A stretch of 64,000 nucleotides of DNA from Orychophragmus violaceus (lineage: Eukaryota; Streptophyta; Magnoliopsida; Brassicales; Brassicaceae), in assembly GCA_030180135.1 (NCBI GenBank), contig CM058236.1:5642001-5706000 (forward strand), in the 5' to 3' direction. The position numbers and the translations under genes are program-made. The stretch's first letter is position 1, and each line of letters starts with the position of its first letter. Shown here in pieces: positions 11,380 through 20,779 of the stretch. Below the pieces are notes generated by a model. The model had not been told where the DNA came from, ran no database searches, and saw only the letters and a program-made list of their open reading frames with translations.

Positions 11380-14198
11380 AACTCCTCGATGCTGGGATTA
11401 TCTATCCTATCTCTGACAGTGATTGGGTGAGTCCAGTCCATGTAGTGCCTAAGAAAGGTGGAGTTACAGTTGTGAAGAATGAGAAGAACGAGCTGATACC
11501 TACTAGGACTGTGACGGGACACAGGATGTGTATAGATTATAGGAAGCTGAATGCTGCTACCAGGAAGGATCATTTTCCCTTGCCTTTTATTGATCAGATG
11601 CTTGAGAGGTTAGCCAATCATCCTTACTATTGCTTCCTCGATGGCTACTCAGGTTTCTTTCAGATTCCCATCCATCCAGAGGATCAGGGAAAGACCACTT
11701 TCACTTGTCCATATGGGACATTTGCTTACCGTAGGATGCCTTTTGGACTCTGCAATGCACCAGCCACTTTCCAGAGATGCATGATGTCCATATTTACAGA
11801 CATGATTGAGGACTTTATGGAGGTATTCATGGATGATTTCTCAGTATATGGATCATCCTATAATGAATGCTTAGATAATTTGTGTAAGGTTTTGACAAGA
11901 TGTGAAGAAAAGCATTTAGTTCTTAATTGGGAGAAGTGTCATTTCATGGTCAGAGATGGCATTGTACTTGGACATAAAGTGTCTGAAGCAGGAATAGAGG
12001 TGGACCGCGCTAAGATCGAGGTAATGACCAACCTTCAGGCGCCTGATTCTGTTAAGTCTATTAGAAGCTTTCTTGGACATGCTGGCTTCTATAGACGGTT
12101 CATCAAGGATTTCAGTAAGATCGCTAGGCCACTAACTGCTTTGCTATGTAAGGATACCAAATTTGAGTTCACTGCAGATTGTCAAACTGCATTTGAACAG
12201 ATCAAGCAGACATTAGTGAGTGCTCCCATAGTTCAGCCACCGGATTGGAATCTGCCTTTTGAGGTTATGTGCGATGCAAGTGATTATGCTGTGGGAGCTG
12301 TTCTTGGGCAGAAGAAGGATAGAAAGCTTCATGCTATCTATTATGCCAGTAGGACACTGGATGATGCACAAAGGAACTATGCCACTACAGAAAAGGAGTT
12401 GTTGGCAGTTGTCTTTGCATTTGAGAAGTTTCGCCCTTATCTTGTTGGCTCAAAAGTGATTGTACACACTGATCATTCGGCCCTGAAGTATCTGATGCAG
12501 AAGAAAGATGCTAAGCCAAGACTGTTGAGATGGATTCTGTTGCTTCAGGAGTTTGACATTGAAGTGAGGGATAAGAAAGGGGTTGAAAATGGAGTTGCTG
12601 ACCATCTTTCAAGGATGCTGGTTGAGGAAGACGTGCCAATTAATGACTATTTGTCTGAAGAGAACGTCAATATGATTGGTGCAATGTTTCACACAGATTT
12701 GGACAGAAACCTGCAAAACTGTCAGATTAATCGCATTGCGTCGATCGATGCCATCTCGGCGTCGATCGATGCACCTATCGGGACAGCGACGATCGACGCG
12801 CTTCTCTGCGACGATCGTTGCAATGCGGATGCAGATCCAGAGACTTTTACAATTCAGATTGGAGGCTACGAGTTCGAGATTAATGCTGTCACAACAACTG
12901 ATCGACCATGGTACGCAGATATAGCCAACTACCTAGCTGCAGAGACTGAACCGGATGATCTGAAGGGGTATGAGAAGAAGAGGTTCTTCAGAGAGCTTAG
13001 GCGATACTATTGGGATGAACCTTACCTTTACAAGCACTGTTCAGATGGCCTTTACAGAAGATGTGTTGCTGAATCAGAGGTGCCAGATATCCTATTCCAC
13101 TGCCATGGATCAGATTATGCAGGACATTTTGCTACTTTTAAGACTGTGTCTAAGGTTTTGCAAGCAGGTTTCTGGTGGCCTACAATGTTTGCAGATACTC
13201 ACTCCTTCATTTCTCATTGCGATGCCTGTCAGAGGAGAGGGAAAATCAGTAGGAAGCATGAGATGCCTCAGAATTTCATTCTTGAGGTTGAGGTTTTTGA
13301 TTGCTGGGGCATCGACTTTATGGGTCCTTTTCCTTCATCTCATGGGAATAAATTCATCTTGGTTGCTGTAGATTATGTGTCTAAGTGGGTAGAAGCAATA
13401 GCTAGTCCAACCAATGATTCTTCAGTAGTCATTAAGCTGTTTAAGTCCATCATATTCCCTAGATTTGGAGTACCTCGGATAGTGATTAGTGATGGAGGAT
13501 CTCACTTTATTAATAAGGTCTTCGAGAAGCTCCTAAGAAAGCATGGAGTTCATCACCGAGTTGCTACTCCTTATCACCCTCAGACTAGTGGACAAGTCGA
13601 GGTTTCTAACAGACAGATCAAGGAGATCTTAGAGAAGACAGTTGGGAAGACAAGAAAAGATTGGGCAGCTAAGCTTGATGATGCTTTATGGGCCTACATG
13701 ACTGCGTTTAAGACGCCATTAGGGACCACTCCATTTCACTTGTTGTATGGAAAAGCATGTCATCTGCCAGTGGAACTTGAGCACAAAGCAGCGTGGGCTG
13801 TGAAGCAGATGAACTTTGACCTTAAATCAGCTGCAGAAAGAAGGTTGATACAGCTTAATGAGTTGGATGAGATTAGACATCTTGCCTATGAGAACTCAAA
13901 GCTGTACAAGGAGATGACTAAGGCTTATCATGACAAGAAGATCTTTTCTAGACGGTTTGAGCCTAATGATCAGGTACTTTTATACAATTCTCGTTTGCAT
14001 TTGTTTCCAGGTAAGCTGAAATCAAGATGGTCCGGTCCCTACACAATCAAAGAAGTGCGTCCATATGGAGCTGTCATTCTAGTCGGCAAGGAAGGAAATG
14101 AGTTCGCTGTGAATGGACAGAGGGTAAAACATTATTGGGCTAAGGCCGAGATTCCAAGAGGTAAGATTCTGCCTCTGGATAATGCTCCTGGTGCCTGA
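11280..14198 (+). CDS. Element A pol: reverse transcriptase, RNase H and integrase
   Basis: An open frame of 972 codons. ATG 11280 is only the first Met in the frame; the natural product would be cut from a longer polyprotein. The reverse transcriptase covers about residues 20-290, with CIDYRKLN and the catalytic FMDD at 183-186. RNase H covers about 325-450 (CDASDYAVGAVLG, ATTEKELLAVV, HTDHSALKYL, VADHLSRM). A linker at about 487-515 encodes the dyad motif (ASIDA, TIDA). The integrase has a zinc site (H607/H609, H616, C647, C650) and a DD(35)E core at D679 (WGIDF), D738 (ISDGG) and E774 (GQVEVSNRQ). The C-terminus ends in APGA. All catalytic residues I can check are present. The frame joins gag-protease only if the 1-base loss near 11260 is ignored. 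It has no env-like ORF after it, unlike some Athila families. Confidence 0.92.
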   Translation: MHRIHLEDESKTSIEHQRRLNPNLQEVVKKEIMKLLDAGIIYPISDSDWVSPVHVVPKKGGVTVVKNEKNELIPTRTVTGHRMCIDYRKLNAATRKDHFPLPFIDQMLERLANHPYYCFLDGYSGFFQIPIHPEDQGKTTFTCPYGTFAYRRMPFGLCNAPATFQRCMMSIFTDMIEDFMEVFMDDFSVYGSSYNECLDNLCKVLTRCEEKHLVLNWEKCHFMVRDGIVLGHKVSEAGIEVDRAKIEVMTNLQAPDSVKSIRSFLGHAGFYRRFIKDFSKIARPLTALLCKDTKFEFTADCQTAFEQIKQTLVSAPIVQPPDWNLPFEVMCDASDYAVGAVLGQKKDRKLHAIYYASRTLDDAQRNYATTEKELLAVVFAFEKFRPYLVGSKVIVHTDHSALKYLMQKKDAKPRLLRWILLLQEFDIEVRDKKGVENGVADHLSRMLVEEDVPINDYLSEENVNMIGAMFHTDLDRNLQNCQINRIASIDAISASIDAPIGTATIDALLCDDRCNADADPETFTIQIGGYEFEINAVTTTDRPWYADIANYLAAETEPDDLKGYEKKRFFRELRRYYWDEPYLYKHCSDGLYRRCVAESEVPDILFHCHGSDYAGHFATFKTVSKVLQAGFWWPTMFADTHSFISHCDACQRRGKISRKHEMPQNFILEVEVFDCWGIDFMGPFPSSHGNKFILVAVDYVSKWVEAIASPTNDSSVVIKLFKSIIFPRFGVPRIVISDGGSHFINKVFEKLLRKHGVHHRVATPYHPQTSGQVEVSNRQIKEILEKTVGKTRKDWAAKLDDALWAYMTAFKTPLGTTPFHLLYGKACHLPVELEHKAAWAVKQMNFDLKSAAERRLIQLNELDEIRHLAYENSKLYKEMTKAYHDKKIFSRRFEPNDQVLLYNSRLHLFPGKLKSRWSGPYTIKEVRPYGAVILVGKEGNEFAVNGQRVKHYWAKAEIPRGKILPLDNAPGA
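12737..12822 (+). repeat. Dyad-motif cluster inside element A pol
   Basis: Four half-sites (TGCGTCGATCGATGCC, GCGTCGATCGATGCA, GCGACGATCGACGCG, TGCGACGATCGTTGCA) lie between the RNase H and integrase coding parts, all in frame. They encode ASIDA, SIDA, TIDA and DDRCN. Confidence 0.75.
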
Positions 14199-15561
14199 AA
14201 AATCTTGTCCGTTCGGTCAAGCTATTGACCTTAAACAAGCGCTGGGTGGGAGGCAACCCACCATTAGGTACTGGTGTTTTTCTACTTAATTTTGGTGTTT
14301 TTGTTAGGATTTTACGTTTGTTTTTGTTTCTGGTGAGTTTCTGGTTGCAGGTCTCGGACAGATTCGCAGTGCGTCGATCGACGCACTTCTGTGTCGATCG
14401 TCACAACACGATCGTAATCGCATTGCAGCGATCGTTGCAGCTATGAGCAACGATCGACCATACACGAAAATCGCCAAGTAACGGTCGATGCACTTAGTGC
14501 AACGATCGATGCTTCAGCGACAGAGGTAAACCCGACAGAACTCAACAGAACTTTAACAATTTTTCTTTCTTTTTACCGATCCTTCACTTGACACTACTGG
14601 GGACAGTGTGTCTTAAGTGTGGGGGAGGTGCTACTGACGTTTATCTTTCTGTTTTCTTAAGAGTCAGTCCATTTTTCAAAATTTTTTGTTTTATTGAGTC
14701 AAAATTGTTTAAGTAAGAAACTATGATTTTCTGAGAAGATTTACAAGACTTGCAGGAACTTAAGTAACCATTGGGATGAAGTTGCAGGATCTATCTACGA
14801 CTATTAGAAAAATCCATCACAGATCAACCTACTGGGAACACCCACATCACTTCAGGTATCAGAGGATCCTTTTACTGACTTCAATTTAATACTGACTTAG
14901 ATTTCTCACCTAAGGGTTTGGTATACTTTGTGTCGGATTCCCTTGTTAGTTCTGACACAGCCTGTCAACCTATCCTATTTAGTTCCCTTCTCCCCTTCTA
15001 TAAAGTAAAAAAAAAAAAAGATAATAAACTGAGGATGAGTTAGTAACTCTGAAGTGGTCACAGGAGTGGTAGAGACCCCAATTATCTCCTGTGCTATCCA
15101 TGGAATGTGTCCAAAGTACACCCCATAACGGGAAGAACACTGATAAAAAAAAATAAAATGATACCCAAAGTGGGAAAAATCAGTTGTTAAAGAAGGGAAA
15201 GAGAAGAAAGGGACTAGAGAAAGATAGTATGGTGGTCTAGAGCTGATAAGGTAAGAATCCATGTGCCCTTTGATCGATACTCCTTAGGTGAGACCGCACT
15301 TAAATACTTGCAGAAGTCAGTAGGGAGAATTTGAATGTTTGAATGTGATTGTGGAGTTTACTTAGGACAGTTGCTAAGTGTGGGGGAAGTACATGTTGGT
15401 CTTGATATCCTGTGATTGATTCTTTCAGTGGTTTACTAAGGGGAATCTGAGTATTGTAGCTTCTAGGATGAAATGAGTTTCTGAAGAGTTTTCAAACCTC
15501 TTCACCAAGCTTTAGTTCTCTGTTTTGCTTGAGGGCAAGCAAAGGCTAAGTGTGGGGGAGT
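14199..15561 (+). other. Element A 3' spacer: no gene; dyad cluster and three polypurine tracts
   Basis: There is no credible coding sequence. A dyad-motif cluster fills 14369-14513. Three copies of AAGTGTGGGGGA(A/G) lie at 14615-14627, 15376-15388 and 15548-15560; the last abuts the 3' LTR and is the real polypurine tract. A run of A at 15007-15019 and a conserved block around 14810-15260 recur in C, D and E. A 95-codon antisense ORF (14975-15262) shifts frame in the other copies, so I do not call it a gene. Confidence 0.8.
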
Positions 15562-16759
15562 TGATATATCATGGTTTTTACTAGTTTTAGACCATGATAT
15601 AAGTGTGTTTTAGTGTCTTTTTGTGTTCTTTTAGAGTCTTTTACAGGTATAATCAGGTTTGGAGCATACTTGGTGATTATGGCACTTTTTGGAGATTTTT
15701 GGAGTGTTTGACCGAGAGATAGAGTTCACTGTCCGAAACAGAGGAATGCGTCGATCGTTGCACTCTAGCATCGATCGTTGCACCAGCGAGATGGGCCAAA
15801 ACTCGGCGGTTTATGAAGAGTCAAGATATTGCACTCTGGTCCAGAAGTTCCTGATATTTACAAAGAAGCCCCTGGCCGAGATTAGACCTATATAATTAAG
15901 TTTTTGGTGTTTTATTTACTTACGCCTTCATAATTAAGAGCAGAGGATTTTTAGAGCTTTTGGGGCTGATTTGAACCTTTACTTCATCTGTATTTGGAGA
16001 AGATTTCGAACCCCTTTTATTCTTTATCTTCTATGCAATTTATTCATCATATGATTATGTTTTCATTATCTATGTCTGAGTAGATTCCTTGTTAGGTTTA
16101 GGGTTTCTCACATAGGATTTCATGACTTGCTAGACTTGTTAAATTCAGTTAAGGATTCATAACTATATCTGTTCTTCAATCTAATTGTGCTTAAAGCTAG
16201 TTCTAACCTGATCAATTAGAATCTAGATCTTAGGTTGCTAAATACGTCACGGAAGTGGGGTTTAGGAATCTGAACTGATTAGGTTGAGCAATTAAACTTC
16301 TCGCAAACGAAAGTTTGGTTTAGGATAATTGTGAACATATCAAACTAGGAATTAATGCTAGTTTAATCTGTTAGTTCTCGCAAACGAAAGTTTGGTTTGC
16401 TGCACTTAGACTTAGAGAATTATCGCAAAGGAATTTGGTTAATTCTATATCTGTGTTTTGAGTTCTAGAACTGTGCTTAATTAGATCCTTGCTGAATGAA
16501 CTGTCTGCTTGTCTGATTTCCTGAGAACGCCCTAGACTTAACGCTTTTAATAACTTGCTTTTACAACCAACAATCTCTGCTTTCTGTTTACTTTCTTGCA
16601 TTGCTTTTAATTCAATCACATTGCTTTCTTCCTAGTTTAATTTCCTGTTCTTGAGCTATTGAATACCGGAGTCTCTGTGGATTTCGATACCCTATATACT
16701 ACATTGATATTACTGTGCACTTGCAGTTAGATATAGGGATTAAAACTTACAACCTATGA
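15562..16759 (+). repeat. Element A 3' LTR
   Basis: 1198 bp, starting TGATATATCATGG and carrying dyad motifs at 15748-15783. It ends ACCTATGA, where the 5' LTR ends ACCTATCA. The terminal C-to-G change must postdate integration, because the target duplication ATTAT follows directly. Confidence 0.92.
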
Positions 16760-16764
16760 ATTAT

Positions 16765-17593
16765 CCTTCCAAAATGTCTTTTTAATAAACTCCTTGATAT
16801 GTTGGTTTAGGATTAGTAAACTTACTAATCCCCCGACGTCTCATTGTTATTAACTTTTAATTCATTTATCCCATTAACCCGTCTAATAACTATTAACCAA
16901 CCCAATTCTTTATACTCTATAAGGTTTGTTATGTCTTTTACCGTATTTTAGTTTCGTCTTAATTCACGTATATAGATTCATTTTAATATTGTTCTTAATA
17001 TAATATACGTGCATATAGATCCTAAGCATGCCATTCTACGATGAATGCATCAATCAAGTTTCATTAAGCGAATTAACGATCAATAATACCGAAATATCTA
17101 GCATGCATTTGTAATCCTAGTCAATTCATTTACTAAACCGATATCAATAAATTAATAACCAAATACAGGCATGCAACCTAGAAATACGGTTTAAGGGTTC
17201 CCCGTCTATATGACTTAATTACAAATGCAATAACCGAATCACAGTGATAGCGCGACGGAAGACGGAATGTGAAATCCCGAACCAGACCGAAGCTAAACCC
17301 GAACCTTCCTGAACTTCCCGAAACAAGTCATGAAAAATACCGGGCTAACCCGAATAGAAACCGGCCGTTGACCAAGCATTGTCCGGCTTGACCACGGCTT
17401 TGATCGGCGGTTGACAGGCGTTGACCACGGCTGAACGAGCGTTTATCGAATTGGCCGTTGACCGTTGACTTGTTGACCATTAAACACTCCTATACCGGTT
17501 GACCAATTCTTGAACTGAGATTAACCAACCCAATTGAACTGATTTGACTAATTTACTTTAACCGGCTTTGACCAATTAAAATTGACTGTTGAC
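16765..17593 (-). mobile_element. Element H, 3' LTR, segment 2, with a dense TTGAC array
   Basis: Continuation of the H LTR after Athila A. No gene is visible. From about 17360 to 17593 the sequence TTGAC or TTGACC occurs about a dozen times, a W-box-like core. The last 68 bases (17526-17593) are repeated on the far side of element B at 46535-46602 with one clear mismatch, which shows that B inserted into this LTR. Confidence 0.5.
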
Positions 17594-18129
17594 TGTGAGA
17601 TCCGGGATTCACACTAAGAATTTGTATTCGTGGATTTGGACTTATGGATATAGAAATGGTATAGTTTCCTATGAATCAAAGACACTATTGAGATTGATCG
17701 TCGAGATAGAACAAACACAATCGAAAAGAGAGTACAAAGTATGATGATCGAGCTATCTAGTCGAAGTGTTCTAGGTTAGGGTTGGAATGTCTTGAGTGAA
17801 TCGCCACTTCTTCTTTAAATAGTCTCGACTTTGACCTTCTTGTTCCGATATTTCGGCCTCGCCTTCATAACGATCTCCGAGATTTACGCGGATCAGCTGA
17901 ACCGACAAAGACCGAGTTGCTCTATCTCCACGTCGTCTCCTGCCGAGCTCGAGCTCGATCGCCTCTTACTTCGGCATCGCTTGGGCCTTGTCAGGGTGTC
18001 ATTCGTTCGGGCCCAACAGGTGAATCGGCTCGTCTCTTTATCTTTGATTCTGGAACGGGCTCATAGATATGGGCCTTTGTTTTATTGGTTAATGGGCCGG
18101 ATTTCCTAGAGGGAAATCCAGTACCAACA
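17594..18129 (-). repeat. Element B left LTR (its 3' LTR)
   Basis: On the plus strand it reads TGTGAGATCCGGG to GTACCAACA, 536 bp. The polypurine-tract complement follows at 21413 (GCCCCCCAGCCC) once the CACTA insertion is removed. The outer end is intact here, whereas the right copy is truncated. A 92-codon ORF inside (17831-18109) recurs in the other LTR only because the LTRs are copies. Confidence 0.85.
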
Positions 18130-19083
18130 ATACACTACAAGAAAAATCTCTATTCTTAGCACACGAAAAACGCCATCGTATGTATATGATGGCGTTTGTG
18201 ATAATGCTATGTCTGCCCCAGCTATAATAGGTCGGCCATATATGATAGCGTTTTTTGTCTGTGCTATAATATTGTTCACTATAATAGCGATACTTTTTCT
18301 TGCTATTACTGGATATAGTTTATGATAGCTTTAGTTTGTGATGCTATATATACATTATTTTATAGCATTGCTAAATTGCTTTAATAAATATTATATTAAC
18401 TATATTTATAAATTATAATCAATTAAATTTGTATTATATATATATATATATTGGAAATTTTAATTCAAAATATGATTTTCATTAATAATCTAAAAAATCT
18501 CTTACACAAACATCATAAAAACACATATCTAAAATTCCTACACAAACATCATAAAAACACATATCTATACACAAATGTGATTGCTAAATATACATCAGAC
18601 TCTGCTTCTTCATTATTTGCATCCTCATCAGCTTCACCATCTTCAGCTTCTCATAGATAGGACAGCCTTCTACAACCAGTACTTTCTTTGTGTTCTCCAT
18701 TCGTTCTGAAAATTTGACACCGGAATGACCAAGTTTTGATATTGTCCTACGGAAAGTATCAGTACCAACCAGTGAAAACTTGTCCAGAATTATAAACGAG
18801 ACCAGTAATAAGGAAAACATCACTGTTCAGAGATTTGATCAGGTCTCAAACAATCAAAAGAAGTGAGAACATACAAAGCAGAACATTGGTAATCAAATCT
18901 ATGTTAACCTGTCATATAATAAGCTAAGCATACTCATCCTGAAATCAGAGTAACCACATATATCTAGCACCACTAATGGAACCACTTTGTAGCCAAAGTA
19001 TCCAAACAAGTATGGAACTCCTTTATGGTGTTCTGAGAAGCTATAGTTGCTAAAATTCAGATACTTAACTATTTATATTTATA

Positions 19084-19424
19084 TTTATATTTGGTTAATA
19101 TACAAAGTTAGAATGATATGTAAGACTTACCCGAAAGAGTAGCACTTTCGAATAGAGGTGGAACAGGTCAACAGGGACATCTTCTTTATGGTGTTCCAAG
19201 AAAATACATATTTATATTTGGTTAATATACAAAGTTAGGATGATATGTAAGACTTACCCGAAATCCTTTATATAAGCTGTAGCCAAAGATCCTTTATGGT
19301 GTTCCAGGAAAATACATATTTATATTTGGTTAATATACAAAGTTAGGATGATATGTAAGACTTACCCGAAAGAGTAGCACTTTCGAATAGAGGTGGAACA
19401 GGTCAACAGGGACATCTTCTTCTG
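19084..19424. repeat. Tandem-duplicated exon-intron block within the CACTA element
   Basis: A block containing TGGTTAATATACAAAGTTAG, ATGATATGTAAGACTTACCCGAAA and CTTTATGGTGTTCCA occurs three times (about 19084-19200, 19210-19310, 19318-19424). The two outer copies carry the same exon piece (AGTAGCACTTTCGAATAGAG). The middle copy lacks it. Confidence 0.75.
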
Positions 19425-20779
19425 ATTTCTTTATACTCATATTGAAATAGAAACCACAAATTTTAGTGAACAGTTTTAAGCCAGTTAAATGTCTCGAGCA
19501 CATTATATAAAACAAGAGACAAACAAGATTGACAAGTAGTAAGATAAAGTCGATGGTGATGGAATACCGTTTTGCCGTCATGATCATATTTGCAATTCCA
19601 CCGCAGCCTAATCCAACGGACCCATAAAAGAGGCCCTAGATAACCACACCGGTTAGTTAAACCAAACGTATGGAAGAACCAAAAAGAATCATTAAAGCAG
19701 TATTCTTCTTTATACCTTGTAGAAGAAAGTTGCAATGCGCTGGTTAATGGAGAATTTACAACCCGGTCTTTCAGCTTCAAAAACACTTTGTAAGCACAAA
19801 ACAATACTATATAAGTACATCTCATTCTGAATATACAGCAAATTCAATAGACAATAGCGAGAAGAGTAAACCAATTTGTACATTACATGGAGGCTAAAGT
19901 GAAGAATGAGAGAGAGACAATGACAGTCTTACCTGCTAGGAAGAGCTGCACAAGCACGGTTAAGGCCCTTAAATAAACCTGTTGATGATGCCACAGATGG
20001 TTTCCCGACACGTGCATAGGGAGCCAAAAGTGCAACCAAAGAAACATCAACCACAAGACCGACCAAAAGATCAGCCGCGTACAACTCAAACTCCGACCAG
20101 AAATCTTCCCCCCTCTTCTGCACTTCTGCAACAGTTGCACATCACGAGTCTATGGCTATCTGCAATACATCAGTAAACCAAGATCTTTACAGTAATTCCA
20201 CAAGTAACATCCTTGACACAATCCTAAAGAACTGGTCCGAGATTCATACTAGAAAGAAAGCTTTAATCATTTCCAAACCTTGGTTCCAACTTTGAAGAGA
20301 AACAAAGGATCTGTAAGCATTCTGTTTCGAAGCATCGAGCATGTCCTCAACAGAAACCCAAGCGGCCAAACAGAACCCTATAAAATTTTCACTCTCAAAC
20401 ATAAATCATCACTAAAAGACAATCAAAATCAAATTTGTCATCTTTTATCAAAAATTTCCAAAAGCAAACCTGTAGATCGAGATAACGAAGAAGGAAGAGT
20501 TTCCGAATCCTCACGGATTTCGCCGCCTCCAACATATCCTCCGGTAGTGTAATCCATCTATGCTCCGTCTCTTTCATAACTTCACTGACGTCTCCTCCGC
20601 CTCCATTACCACTATTCCAGTTTCCGATGTTATTCCCATCGTCATTGCCGCCGCCGCCGCCATCGCCATCGCCATCGAGTTCTGGCTCCAAATCGCTTAA
20701 GGCCTCATCTTTCGATCCGCTATACGCCCATTCCGGCAAATACTCGTCTGCTTTGGTTCTTCGCAACCAAAACCTCTGA
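19140..20779 (-). pseudogene. Captured RETICULATA-RELATED (DUF3411) gene fragment inside the CACTA element
   Basis: Minus-strand exons with introns retained. Exon block 20470-20779 starts after an acceptor-like TTGTCAG and reads FWLRRTKADEYLPEWAYSG, a D/G-rich tract, then LLRYLDLQ and a CAG/GTTTG donor. The block at about 19930-20140 reads VQLLQKCRR, a 1-base shift, then EDFWSEFELYAADLLVGLVV, LLAPYARVGKPSVAS and ACAALPS. The block at about 19705-19800 reads FEAERPGCKFSINQRIATFF. The block at 19560-19640 reads LFYGSVGLGCGGIANMIMTA. A last exon (EEDVPV, then PPLFESATL in another frame) at 19374-19420 is repeated at 19140-19186. The family is plastid-envelope proteins that affect leaf vein patterning. 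Frame breaks and the missing 3' end make this a pseudogene copy. Confidence 0.75.

Larger units (their letters stand above)
6957..16759 (+). mobile_element. Element A: near-complete Athila-lineage Ty3/gypsy retrotransposon
   Basis: The element is 9803 bp. It has LTRs at 6957-8144 and 15562-16759, a primer-binding site right after the 5' LTR, and a gag, protease, RT, RNase H and integrase coding order. A polypurine tract abuts the 3' LTR. The 5-bp target duplication ATTAT lies at 6952-6956 and 16760-16764. The LTRs differ at roughly 15-20 sites plus a 10-bp indel by eye, so the insertion is fairly recent. It landed in the H LTR. Gag carries one nonsense codon and two frameshifts lie upstream of pol, so this copy cannot make a full polyprotein, but its 972-codon pol frame is open. 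It is the only Athila copy in the window with pol and is the model for the helper of C, D and E. Confidence 0.93.

Noticed and set aside
14975..15262. 95-codon antisense ORF in the Athila 3' spacer, also seen in E (37125-37412)
   Set aside because: The middle part is read in different frames in A, D and E, and the hydrophobic composition follows from T-rich non-coding sequence. Conservation is explained by the spacer DNA itself.
17831..18109. 92-codon ORF in the B LTRs (also 46243-46521)
   Set aside because: It is present twice only because the LTRs are copies. It has no domain, and the C-terminal end runs past the LTR truncation at 46517.
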